From NCBI RefSeq assembly GCF_000003815.2, contig NC_049980.1, positions 33,544,606 to 33,569,199 on the forward strand: 24,594 nucleotides of DNA, written 5' to 3'. Below the pieces are notes generated by a model, which worked only from the letters and a program-made list of their open reading frames with translations, was not told the origin of the DNA and made no database searches. Shown piece after piece: positions 1 to 9,330 of this stretch. Made by a program: the position numbers and the translations under genes. This DNA comes from Branchiostoma floridae (lineage: Eukaryota; Chordata; Leptocardii; Amphioxiformes; Branchiostomatidae). Every line of letters begins with the position of its first letter. Position 1 is the first letter of the stretch.

Positions 1-540
1 CGTGCGAGGACTATTAAACCGGGCCCGCGGATACCTACCGTGGAATATGCTGTATTTGCTCTTAAGCAATGTCGGCCTTTCTAGTTTGGAATAGCACTAT
101 AGTCACATAATTTACAGCATAGGACACTCCAGCAACTGTATGGACAGCTTAGACAAGGGGTAGCGACTGTGAACATTTCTGCATTTACATTATTTGCAGT
201 GAGGGTTTTCGTTATGCTTGATTGTGTACCTGTCCATGGTACTAAAGATACAGATGTATTGTGTTATAAGCGAAGAAAGCTGATTATATTTGTAAAATTT
301 GTCACAGTCCAGTTTTTACGGCAAAGCCAATTTTATTCTTAATAAACCAGTAATCGATCAACTTCATGATACTGTCCATGGTACTGAAAATATTGTCACT
401 GATAAAAGATAGTGGATACTACCTGAAACATCTGACCGTTTCCAAAATTATATCCAGTTGCCTGAGTAACTATCATTTGGTATATTTTATTACATGAATG
501 TCTATCCTTAATTGATGACTGTGTTTTCTCTTCCCTGCAG
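1..540. other. Intron of the APBA gene (3' part)
   Basis: No coding exon is visible here. The segment ends in a clear 3' splice site (pyrimidine-rich tract and CTGCAG at 535-540) leading into the PDZ exon, so it is most likely intron of the APBA gene. A short phrase, ctgtccatggtact, occurs twice (near 228 and 373) in the same orientation; nothing else stands out. Confidence 0.7.
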
Positions 541-681
541 ATCTGTAGTTTAATGAGAGGGGGCATCGCTGAGAGGGGCGGAGTCCGGGTGGGGCACCGC
601 ATCATCGAGATCAACGGGCAGAGCGTGGTTGCCACGGCGCACGAGAAGATTGTGTCCATGCTCGCCAACTCAGTAGGGGAG
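541..681 (+). CDS. APBA: APBA/X11/Mint adaptor, penultimate coding exon (end of PDZ2)
   Basis: This exon encodes 47 residues of the second PDZ domain of an X11/Mint (amyloid-beta A4 precursor protein-binding family A) scaffold. The reading begins [20 protein letters not shown] and continues through [12 protein letters not shown], the PDZ core strand and the start of its second helix, nearly the same as vertebrate APBA proteins. The frame starts right after the acceptor CTGCAG at 540, so the Met at 553 is internal. Reading past 681 leaves PDZ homology, and GAG|GTGGGT at 681/682 is a good donor in phase 0. In this family the tandem PDZ domains bind C-terminal peptides of membrane proteins in neurons and other polarised cells, alongside a PTB domain that binds APP; those upstream exons lie outside the window. 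Family is certain; the symbol is at family level because a single pro-ortholog is expected. Confidence 0.93.
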
Positions 682-1261
682 GTGGGTTTTATTTACCTTA
701 GAAATGTATCTCTCAGGGTAGTGAATGCAGTCTGACAGCATCTAGCCTACTTCTAGCCAACTTCTGTGATATCACATTACTCCCATAGGACATGTGACTC
801 AGTGAACAGTGGATCATAAGTTGCAGAAAGTCTATGTCCTATCTCTGTTAAAGGATGGTCGTAAAGACCTTGACAGAAAATGCGGTTGGACAGTTGAAAA
901 TTGAATTTGAGTCCATTTTTTATGTTGGAAATTACAGTTCATAGCAGAATAATTTGTACAAATATTATTGTTTGTTGGTTGGGCCGACTACTCTTTCTTT
1001 GCAGCCAGGGACTGAATTACAAGGAGCCCACAATAAGCAGGGCTAAATTGCAAGGGTCTGAAAGGGCAACCTGTGTACAGCGCCTTATGACCTCAATACG
1101 ACAGTAATTGCCCCATTTGTGGCCAAAGAACTGTAGGTTTTGAACCACTCACATAGAGAAGGAGCCCTACTCTTTTCGATAAGTGTGGTGAGATCTTTAA
1201 TGTGCTCGAGGTGTTGCACAGCTGAATTTCCAATCTAATCTTTCTATGTTTTCCCCCCCAG
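682..1261 (+). other. APBA intron carrying a SINE-like repeat
   Basis: Phase-0 intron bounded by GTGGGT at 682 and the pyrimidine-rich acceptor TTTTCCCCCCCAG ending at 1261. It contains a reverse-oriented copy (about 1130-1215) of the repeat also found at 3640-3880 and 17700-17790. A 68-codon open stretch at 901-1107 has no recognisable homology and is not called as a gene. Confidence 0.8.
1130..1215 (-). repeat. SINE-like repeat, copy A (in APBA intron)
   Basis: The reverse complement of this stretch matches the 3' half of the element at 3640-3880. Shared features are a 'cactcaca...gag' block, then 'ccctactcttttcgataag', then 'tgtggtg..atctttaa.g.gctcg'. The copy is diverged and its ends are not resolved by eye. 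Confidence 0.7.
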
Positions 1262-1333
1262 ATCCACATGAAGACAATGCCACAGTCCATGTACAGATTA
1301 CTCACAGGACAGGAGCAGCCCATCTATATCTAG
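1262..1333 (+). CDS. APBA: APBA/X11/Mint adaptor, last coding exon (C-terminal tail)
   Basis: The exon encodes 23 residues and a TAG stop: IHMKTMPQSMYRLLTGQEQP followed by IYI. Joining it in phase 0 to the previous exon gives ...SVGE|IHMKTMP..., matching the end of vertebrate APBA proteins. The extreme C-terminus (P-I-Y-I) corresponds to the conserved P-V-Y-I tail. In mammalian X11 proteins this tail is known to fold back into the PDZ1 groove and hold the PDZ tandem closed. Conservation of the four terminal residues suggests the same autoinhibition here (inference). The stop at 1331-1333 ends the gene's coding part. Confidence 0.93.
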   Translation: MHMKTMPQSMYRLLTGQEQPIYI

Positions 1334-2413
1334 CACCACGACCTCGTCAGGTCATTTGTAGTACAATTTAGAGTCTCGCGATTGTGCAGCGCTGCCTCCT
1401 ACTGTGCAGTACAAGAACTGCAGACACCAGAAGCAGGCTGTATTGCTGCCCCCCCTCCCCCCTTCAAATGGATGTTTGTAGTACGATCCACAGATACATC
1501 AACAGTTGGTTGGTGTGTAATACATCATGGCAAATGCTGTTTGTACCAAAAACTCCAGTTACAAGTCTCAGCATGCCGTGCACTGTGTAATAACGCCATC
1601 TATCATGATGTATATGAACTACAAGCCAGATACTCCAGACCAGGATCACCAATGATGTTAATATAAACTTCCTTGGGATTACAAAATGTTTTAAACCTTG
1701 GTAGGTAGAAGCATTCTGAAGAAGGGGTTTGGAGGAAGACATGATGCTTTGTAGAGAAGGGATGATTTTAAGATTGGTTGTAAGAAACTTATTTGCCCTT
1801 GTCTGAAGTTGAAACAGTGTACTGTATTCTGAAGCAAAGTTGAGCAGTAATTTCCACACAAAAAATTGGACTTACCCAAAATTTTGCTTCAGAACGATTT
1901 CTACGAACACAGATGAACTGTCAAGCCAAGACTGAAACAAAATAGACTGTTTTAGTCCCCTCAAAGCCTTCTGTGTTTTGCAGTCATAAAATGTGGAGCT
2001 ACTAGAATATCTGTTCAAGTGTGAAACTAAGTTTATTTAAGGGCAAAAAAAGTGGAGTTGAAGAGTTACAGAGAGTGCTGTTTTTAACACTAATGTTGTA
2101 CATGTATATGAGAATGTTGTAATGTCGGTGCGTAGCTGTGCGAGACTGTGCATAGTTACCCTGTAATGTTTAACCACAGCAGAAGAGACAAGCTGAGGCC
2201 GTCACGTTGTACAAAGTCATAGCAGATATGCCAGCATAATCTGTGTATTTGCTCTGGAATAGGACGGACTATTGTCTTGTTTTTATTATCATATCAATCA
2301 AAGAAAACATGATTGTTGCAAAAGTCAGCCAGCTGCCTGTCATGAAAAGATACACGTAGGTAAAGTACCATTGATGTGTTATTTGTATATTTAGGTTCTT
2401 ACTGACAAAAATG

Positions 2414-2568
2414 TACAGTCAAAGCTGCCCAAGAAGACCACTCAGCGGACCAATACAATCTGGTTAATTCTTGTGTCAATAGGAATAATATCTTAGGGAC
2501 CACTGAAGTGGTCACACTGGCCAGGTTGTTCTAATGTAGAGGTGGTCACTTGTGCAGGTTTGACTGTA
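2414..2568. mobile_element. MITE-like foldback element with imperfect TIRs
   Basis: The left end reads TACAGTCAAAGCTGCCCAAG and the reverse complement of the right end reads TACAGTCAAACCTGCACAAG; both run on into a GACCAC/GTGGTC block. The imperfect inverted repeat is roughly 27 bp and the element about 155 bp, with no coding capacity. Non-autonomous elements with this kind of end are common in marine invertebrate genomes. It lies in the presumed APBA 3'UTR and would form a hairpin in the mRNA. The superfamily was not determined. Confidence 0.7.
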
Positions 2569-3222
2569 GCCCTAGTTGTAACAGCCATACTACTCACACG
2601 GCTATAACTTTTATGAAAATGCAACCCCAGTGCAATTGAGTTACTTGTAGTAAGTTGTGTTCATGTCACTCAAGGAACAAGAAGTTGATTTTTAAAAGAA
2701 CCAAAACCGAACAGAACAACAGCTTGCTTTGAGAAATAAGTATCCAACAACTTGCTTGCTTTACATGGCTTGCTAATAACGACTTTTTGACCAAAAACAA
2801 TTTTAAACGATTTTAAATCCACCATGCTAGACAGTTACAGACTTGTGCAAAGTACAGTTTGGGGAGTGATTATTTTGCATGTAATGAAGACTTAGTACAT
2901 GATCCATAGCAAAGTTGCCAGGATAGCATAAAAAGCCGACAGCACTTACTTGGCCGCCATACTAGTTTTTTTTATAGCCAGAATGTGTTCTCAAAGTGTG
3001 CTTGCAAGAGAACAACTGAGGTGCTTTTGTGGCCTCTAAACGTCATTTGGCCTTAGTGAGTGTAAGCTGTTCAGGAAAGCAACCCTTGTCATGTTAGTCT
3101 TCCATAGTTCATTGTACGTCCGTTGGCTTGATAGGTTGCAGCTGCAAATATCTTCTCCAAATGTCATTGCTGTCTAATTTATCTGGTATTGCATTATCAT
3201 TCAGTCTGTATAACCAGGCTTG

Positions 3223-3228
3223 AATAAA
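3223..3228 (+). terminator. Poly(A) signal AATAAA of APBA
   Basis: Canonical AATAAA, followed about 20-50 bp downstream by GT-rich sequence (ttggtgtatgtcatttgtgt). It is the best signal after the APBA stop, so it probably defines the transcript end near 3245. Confidence 0.7.
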
Positions 3229-3316
3229 GAGATATTACCTTGCAGTTGGTGTATGTCATTTGTGTCACAGGTTACGTTAACCCCCACTAGTAATACCGGT
3301 ATCTGCATGCTAGACA

Positions 3317-3545
3317 GAGGTGTACAAATGGGTACCTGACTTTGGTTGCGGAGGTAAAAGGCAGGAGAGGGATATGGGATCTGCCTCCAAATACTGTACC
3401 CTGGATCGGCCTCGGAAAGGTTATGGGACTACCCTTACCTTTACCTGAACCAGCTGTGAGGCCCAAATATACACTGCTTCACCCTTATGCCATCACCTAT
3501 CTTTCACCTAAAAATCAACACAGCACTGCACATCCAAGACCAAAA
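3317..3545 (+). repeat. SINE-like repeat fragment with 'gtacctgactttggttg' block
   Basis: A repeat-like segment beginning near 'acaaatgggtacctgac' and running through 'ggaggtaaaaggcaggagag' and 'ttatgggactacccttacc'. The opening block is shared in degenerate form with the neighbouring element at 3640-3900 (gtacctagcttcggctag). Blocks of this type are recurrent in amphioxus intergenic DNA (recollection, not searched). The 68-codon open frame across it is not a gene. Confidence 0.5.
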
Positions 3546-3564
3546 TAGGCAAAAAAATTGTCCC

Positions 3565-3598
3565 CCTCACACACACACAAACACACACAAACACAAAT
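3565..3598 (+). repeat. CA-rich microsatellite
   Basis: A run of cacaca/aacaca units, imperfect, about 34 bp. Confidence 0.85.
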
Positions 3599-3639
3599 GC
3601 TAGTGAAAATGTAACCTCCATTGATATTTCATGGAGGTA

Positions 3640-3880
3640 ATCGCGTGGTGCAATGGCAGCGTGTTGTGCCCTTGGGAAAGGCACTTTACACGACTTTCCT
3701 CACTTTAGTCAGGTGAAAAATGAGTACCTAGCTTCGGCTAGGGCCGTCCCTCGGATAGGACGTTAGATGGAGGTCCCGTGATTGCGAGGGTCACACCCCA
3801 CGCTCGTTAAAGAACCCACCACACTTATCGAAAAGAGTAGGGGACCTTCCCGGTGTGCGTGGTTCAAACCCTCGCAATTC
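3640..3880 (+). repeat. SINE-like repeat, copy B (most complete)
   Basis: The element starts near a pol III box-A-like TGGTGCAATGG (3646-3656), includes 'cttgggaaaggcactttac', and ends near a box-B-like GGTTCAAACC (3861-3870). It is followed by a simple AAT/AAC tail at 3917-3943, as many SINEs are. The two boxes are about 210 bp apart, too far for an intact tRNA-type promoter, so the tRNA origin is tentative. Its 3' half recurs in reverse orientation at 1130-1215 and 17700-17790. Confidence 0.65.
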
Positions 3881-3916
3881 AGCCCCTGGCTGCCAAGAGA
3901 GAGTAGTCGGCCCACC

Positions 3917-3943
3917 CAATAACAATAATAATAACAATAACAA
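3917..3943 (+). repeat. AAT/AAC microsatellite (tail of copy B)
   Basis: An aataacaataataataacaa-type run directly 3' of the SINE-like element. It may be the element's own tail or a slippage product. Confidence 0.85.
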
Positions 3944-4408
3944 GGTCCTACAAAGACATGAGAACAAATATATTACCTTTTCAGCCAGTTACAAGTATAT
4001 TATATGTATATTGGGACTTGTAGATTACAGGCATGCTCGGGAACGCCATGAACTCGATAAAGTACATAGTTGTATATCTGGCTTGGGTAGCTCAGCCCTG
4101 TTGAATGAAAATGTATTTTTGTATAACCTTTTCACCCCAACAAAGCCAGTTAAACCTTCCTTAAGAGCTGTATCTGTTCATTCACTGTCATCGTCTTGAT
4201 GGATTTTCATATCGTTCACTATCTACAATTTTGGTTCTTACAACTGATCACTGATTTTCTTCCATGTCACTCATCAATGTTCTGCGTAGACCTCAATCAA
4301 ATTTTATACATTGTATAATGAAATAATATGGTAAATTGGGATTGTGCCATGGAGTCTCCATTGTTATTTTATCTTGATTGATGATTTGTAATAACTACCG
4401 GCGTTACT
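3944..4408. other. Gene-free stretch; probable 3' flank/3'UTR of the TPR gene
   Basis: No supported gene. It lies 3' of the minus-strand TPR gene. No canonical AATAAA is visible on the minus strand in this interval; a variant TATAAA (plus-strand tttata at 4303-4308) about 100 bp after the stop is the nearest candidate poly(A) signal. Confidence 0.5.
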
Positions 4409-7400
4409 CTAATCACGGAGGGCATTCCTTAATATTCGAATGATGTGCAGTGTTTGTACAACTTCGGGATGTTCCGGGCCATAGATAGCTTTCATCATCT
4501 TTACTGACTGTTCAAAGTAACTCAGAGCTTTACTCTGATTGCCGAGTTTATTCCAACATGCTCCGATGTTATGAAGTGATGACGCAATGTCGGGATGTGG
4601 TGTTGTATCACCATAGATAGCTTTCCTCATCTTTTCTGACTGCTCAAAGTAACTCAGAGCTTTACTCTTGTTGCCGAGTTTATTCCAACATGCTCCGATG
4701 TTGTTCAGTGATCCGGCAATATGGGGGTGTGGTGTTGTTTCGCCATACACAGCTTTCATCATCCCCAATGACTGTTCCAAATAACTGATGGCTTTCCCCT
4801 GATCGCCAAGTTCATGACAGCAGAGTCCAATGTTGTTAAGTGACATAGCAACATCGGGATGCGCTGTTGTTTCCCCATAGATAACTTTCCTCATCTTCAG
4901 TGACTGTTCGTGATACTTGATAGCTTTCCTCTTATCGCCAAGGTCACCCCAACATGATCCAATGTTGTTAAATGACGAAGCAATGAGGGGATGTGGGGTT
5001 GTTTCCCCATAGATAGCTTTCTTCATCTTCAGTGACTGTTCGTAATACTTGAGAGCTTTCCTCTTATCGCCAAGGTCACCCCAACATGATCCAATGTTGT
5101 TAAGTGATGCAGCAATGTCGGGATGTGGGGTTGCTTCCCCAAAGATAGCTTTCCTCATCTTCAGTGTCTGTTCGTGATACCAAATAGCTTTCCTGTTATC
5201 GCCAAGGTCACTCCAACATTTTCCAATGTTGTTAAGTGAGGTAGCAATGTTGGGATGTGCTGTTGTTTCGCCATGTATAGTTTTCCACATCTTCATTGAC
5301 TGTTCGTGATACCTGAGAGCTTTCCTCTGATCACCAAGTTTGCTCCAATAATTTCCAACGTTGTTGAGTGATGCAGCAATATCTGGATGTGCTGTTGTTT
5401 CACCATACATAGCCTTCCACATCTTCAGTGACTGTTCGTTATAGCGGGTGGCTTTTCTTAGATCGCCAAGGTCACCCCAACAGTTTGCAATGTTGTTAAG
5501 TGATGCAGCAATATCGGGATGTGCTGTTGTTTCGCCATAGATAGCTTTCTTCATCTTCAGTGACTGTTCGTGATACCTGATAGCTTTCCTCTGGTTGCCA
5601 AGGTAACGCCAACAGCTTCCAATGTTGTTAAGTGATGCAGCAATATTGGAATGTTCCGCAGTTTCACCATAGACAGCTTTCTCCATCTTTATCGACAGTT
5701 TGTGATACCTGATAGCTTTTCTCTGATCGCCAAGCTTACTCCAACATAATCCAATTTTGTCGAGTAATCCAGCAATATCAGGATGTGCTTTTGTTTCCCC
5801 ATAGATAGCTTTCGTCATCTCTAGTGACTGTTCGAGATAATTGAGGGCTTCAATTTGGTCGCCAAGCTTACTCCAGCATGATCCAATGTTTCCAAGCAAT
5901 GAGGCGATGTCGGGATGCACATTTCTTTCTCCATACACAGTTTTTGCAACTGTGAGTGCCTGTCTATAGAAGCCCATCCCTTTTTCAACTTCACCACGCT
6001 TTTGCGAGACCATTCCTAATTGGAAAATTATTTCAAACTGTTTCTTCGCGTCACTGCCCGCCTCTTCCAGAGCCGCTTCAAACTGACGTAAGGATGCATC
6101 TAAATGGAATAGCTGCTGTGCAATTCGCCCCCTTGTTAGAGTTGAGTTGTCAAAGATTGCGTTTTGAAATATCTTTGTCCTCTGACTTTCCTTTGCAACT
6201 GTATCAATAATGCATGTCTTTAATGGGATGGCTGTATAGTAGTACCTGAAAAGTATTTTTGAGTCTGTTATGTAGAAAACTGACTGAACGAAAGTGTCAT
6301 CGACGTCATCTTTATCAAGTTGGGTTTTCATCTCAGTGAGAGGCGACAGTCTGTCCTTCTGTCCTCCGTTGGCGATGTACGTTCTTAACCGCAGCTCCGC
6401 TGAGATGCTGGTCAGTACAGTCAAATGGTGGGCATCTTCCTGACTGATCCGTTGTCCCTTGTGCAGTTTTTCTATCATTCTCCACGCACTGGGGATCGTT
6501 ATGCCGCAGCAAATACTCAATACATCAAGGGCTACGCTTGGAAAACGGTATATTTCTTTCTTCACATCCAAAAGTTGCCCTGTTGGCTCAACATTTGCTA
6601 GTTGCTGAATATTATCCCTCAGTACTAGCAGTGCTGACAGTCGTGCCAGATCAGCTGAACGATCTACGCTTCTGTTGGCTCTGTCCGTATACTCGTCCAC
6701 CAAAGACTCGTCTCCTGTTAAGTAGGTCACCCGTCTGAGGATGTCTGACAGGTGATAGCCTTCCGCCAGGGCGATGTGCAGATACTGATATTCCGCTAAC
6801 TTATCAGGAGTCTGGATCAGACTAACGGGATCCTTGTTCCTCGTTTTGTCTCGTCCAAAAGGAGTCTTAGAAGCCCATGGCATGAAGCCGTCGAAGGCGA
6901 AGCCGCGAGGTGTGACGGAGTCGAAGAACCAATCTTTCTCTGGGTCTTCCGAGAGGAAGTCGTTGAGTGACGGGATGGCCATGGCTGGGAGGATGGTTTC
7001 CCCAAGGTTGATGACTTTCAGATGTAAGTAGTGTGTGAGATTTAGGAAGTATCTCCGTGTATCATCATCATCCTTCCCTTCCTCAATCAGAATGGCGAAC
7101 TCCAAGTCGGAGTACGGCGTGACCAGTTCTGTGGCCTGTGAGCCCAACCCGATGAAAGCGTACTTACATGGAGGAGGGCCGAGTTTTGCAAGACATTCAT
7201 CTGTCAGTACTTGAATGAACTCTTGTCTGTCAGCTGTGATCTTTTTTAACAGGTTCTTTATGGCTTCAGCTCGTTTGATCTCTACTTCTCTCACGACGGG
7301 ATCGTCTTCATCATACTGATAAGGGTTGTGTTCCTGATGAATTGTGTCTAGCTGAGATTTTACACGGGCGCGAATGTTGTCCAGTTCCTTTATGTGATCT

Positions 7401-7650
7401 AACGCGCTGCTGTACGGACACGGTTCACAGTCTAGGTTACAGGTGTTCCTGAGAAACTGCCTTTCTGTTTCTTGCAGCCTTTCCACCATGTTTTGTTTGT
7501 CTCCATCTGTCCGTGGCATGGAGGCGTTATACAGAGCTGCTGCCTGTGTGAATTTCATACCTTCTCCTGTCCGCTTGCCTCGCTCGACGTAGACGTCGCC
7601 TAACCTGCACAGGCATTCGGCTTCTTTAGCCTTGTTGGGTTTATAGGGAT
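4409..7650 (-). CDS. Nucleotidyltransferase-like/TPR protein, large last exon
   Basis: This is the main exon of a predicted 1359-residue protein encoded by exons 11639-10938, 10460-10426, 9273-9173 and 7650-4409. The frame is open upstream of Met 7558 to the acceptor CCTACAG|AT (7651/7650, phase 1), so that Met is internal; the 30 added residues carry the LGDVYVERG repeat. Next, counting from the 7558 Met, come an alpha-helical region (about residues 20-120) and a nucleotidyltransferase-like core. In that core GLGS (137-140) is followed by SDLE (150-153), resembling the hG[GS]...DxE/D signature of the pol-beta superfamily, DUF294/GlnD type. Then come a helical region with PSLND and VTPRGFAFDG, and twelve TPRs (about 512-1034) with a 44-residue period and consensus SLNNIGSCWxxLGDxRKA. 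TPRs usually bind peptides; the substrate is unknown. Proteins of this architecture are known to me only as uncharacterised invertebrate predictions. Stop is TAG at 4409-4411. Confidence 0.93.
4457..6025 (-). repeat. 132-bp tandem repeat array coding for 12 TPRs
   Basis: Within the exon, a unit of 132 bp (44 codons) is repeated about twelve times; repeats 2-11 have exactly this length, and the first and last are slightly shorter. Units in the middle are most alike: repeats 8 and 9 share NNIGSCWGDLGDKRKA. The edge units are more diverged, a pattern expected of unequal crossover or gene conversion. Copy number may vary between alleles (inference). Confidence 0.93.
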
Positions 7651-9172
7651 CTGTAGGATTAAATCAGGATTAATCAACTCAACAGCTATATTCTGGTGTT
7701 CCATTGATATATTAAGACGGTGTAGTCGGTGTAATATAACCAGCTGCTGCCGCGCCGCGTGCCTGCGAAGCTGGTGTGTTACGCCGAACGGCGGTTATAC
7801 CGGCTATATAGATACAGATACAGAAGCTGGTGTGTTACGCCGAAGGGTGGTTATACCGGCTATATAGATACAGATACAGAAGCTGGTGTGTTACGCCGAA
7901 TGGCGGTTATACCGGCTATATAGATACAGATACAGAAGCTGGTGTGTTACGCCGAATGGCGGTTATACCGGCTATATAGATACAGATACAGAGGCTGGTG
8001 TGTTACGCCGAAGGGTGGTTATACCGGCTATACAGAAGCTGGTGTGTTACGCCGAATGGCGGTTATACCGGCTATATAGATACAGATACAGAAGCTGGTG
8101 TGTTACGCCGAAGGGCGGTTATACCGGCTATATAGATACAGATACAGAAGCTGGTGTGTTACGCCGAAGGGTGGTTATACCGGCTATATAGATACAGATA
8201 CAGATACAGAAGCTGGTGTGTTACGCCGAAGGGTGGTTATACCGGCTATATAGATACAGATACAGAAGCTGGTGTGTTACGCCGAGGGCGGTTATACCGG
8301 CTATATAGATGCAGATACAGAAGCTGGTGTGTTACGCCGAAGGGCGGTTATACCGGCTATATAGATACAGATACAGAAGCTGGTGTGTTACGCCGAATGG
8401 CGGTTATACCGGCTATACAGATACAGATACAGAAGCTGGTGTGTTACGCCGAAGGGCGGTTATACCGGCTATATAGATACAGATACAGAAGCTGGTGTGT
8501 TACGCCGAAGGGCGGTTATACCGGCTATACAGATACAGATACAGAAGCTGGTGTGTTACGCCGAAGGGCGGTTATACCGGCTATATAGATGCAGATACAG
8601 AAGCTGGTGTGTTACGCCGGAGGACGGCTATACCGGCTTTATAGATACAGATACAGAAGCTGGTGTGTTACGCCGAAGGGCGGTTATACCGGCTATATAG
8701 ATACAGATACAGAAGCTGGTGTGTTACGCCGAAGGGCGGTTATACCGGCTATACAGATACAGATACAGAAGCTGGTGTGTTACGCCGAAGGGCGGTTATA
8801 CCGGCTATATAGATACAGATACAGAAGCTGGTGTGTTACGCCGAAGGGCGGTTATACCGGCTATATAGATACAGATACAGAAGCTGGTGTGTTACGCCGA
8901 AGGGCGGTTATACCGGCTATATAGATACAGATACAGAAGGCTAATGTTTGTGTTTTAAGTGGCCCAGATGCGGCATGTACAAAAAAGCAATTTAGAATTT
9001 CGAAATCGCAGATATTTGCATATATCTTTATGACACTTAAAGTTATGACAAAAGTAAATCTTACATCTTACAGGAAATGATCATTCGAAAACTTAACTGT
9101 GTATTCAGTTGCAATGTTAGCTTCAAACAAGACAAACTATTATAATTACATTATAGACAGTGCATGACAGAC
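7651..9172 (-). other. Last intron of the TPR gene (with minisatellite)
   Basis: Phase-1 intron of about 1.5 kb. Its donor reads CACG|GTCTGT (9173/9172), weak beyond the GT. Its acceptor is CCTACAG before 7650. Joining gives KLVH-D-PYKPNKAKEAECLC, a smooth continuation. Most of it is the 56-bp minisatellite; 8939-9172 is AT-rich with nothing recognisable. Confidence 0.75.
7770..8938 (+). repeat. 21-copy, 56-bp minisatellite
   Basis: Unit: gctggtgtgttacgccgaag, then ggcggttataccggctata, then tagatacagatacagaa. Copies begin at 7770, 7826, 7882, 7938, 7994, 8038, 8094, 8150, 8212, 8268, 8323 and then every 56 bp to 8883. Length variants are one 44-bp copy (7994), one 62-bp copy (8150) and one 55-bp copy (8268). 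Sequence variants include aatggcgg, aagggtgg and aagggcgg, and tatatagata versus tatacagata. Because 56 is not a multiple of three and units have few stops, plus-strand frames of 101-144 codons stay open; these are by-products of the repeat. The array lies in the last intron of the TPR gene, about 120 bp from its acceptor. Confidence 0.98.
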
Positions 9173-9273
9173 CGTGAACCAGCTTCAGGGCGGCTGCTAG
9201 GTTCTTCTCTGCTGCGTCCAGGTCCCCATTTCCCAAGTCCCGGTCTGCCGTCTGGATGTAGCTGTGGTAGGAG
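9173..9273 (-). CDS. TPR gene, penultimate exon (101 bp)
   Basis: A small minus-strand exon with acceptor TTGTTGTTTTAG|C before 9273 and donor CACG|GTCTGT at 9173. It encodes SYHSYIQTADRDLGNGDLDA followed by AEKNLAAALKLVH, a typical TPR-like helix pair ending with the pattern A..AL.L. The exon enters in phase 2 and leaves in phase 1. This fits the 35-bp exon upstream (AA|C gives Asn) and the large exon downstream (G|AT gives Asp). No Met is needed. It is supported by phase agreement on both sides and by TPR-like character; the donor is weak. Confidence 0.75.
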
Positions 9274-9330
9274 CTAAAACAACAAATAATTTTCTCCTCA
9301 CTCGAACGGACTCTATGATGTTTAGCGAGC

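Larger units (their letters stand above)
1334..3240 (+). other. APBA 3' untranslated region
   Basis: About 1.9 kb follow the APBA stop without any convincing open frame, up to an AATAAA at 3223-3228 with GT-rich sequence just downstream, so this is read as one long 3'UTR exon. It contains the foldback element at 2414-2568. A minus-strand open frame of 131 codons (1464-1859) lacks homology and is regarded as chance. Confidence 0.7.

Noticed and set aside
1464-1859. Minus-strand 131-codon frame in the APBA 3'UTR
   Set aside because: No domain, composition like translated non-coding DNA, and lies in the 3'UTR.
3855-4199. Plus-strand 114-codon frame with a poly-Asn run
   Set aside because: The Asn run is the AAT/AAC microsatellite at the tail of a SINE-like element; not a gene.
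7886-8924. Plus-strand open frames of 101-144 codons with YRYR repeats
   Set aside because: They are produced by the 56-bp minisatellite in an intron; no start context, no homology, and the frame changes at every unit.
7770-8938. CRISPR array
   Set aside because: Units are contiguous without unique spacers and the setting is a eukaryotic intron; it is a minisatellite.
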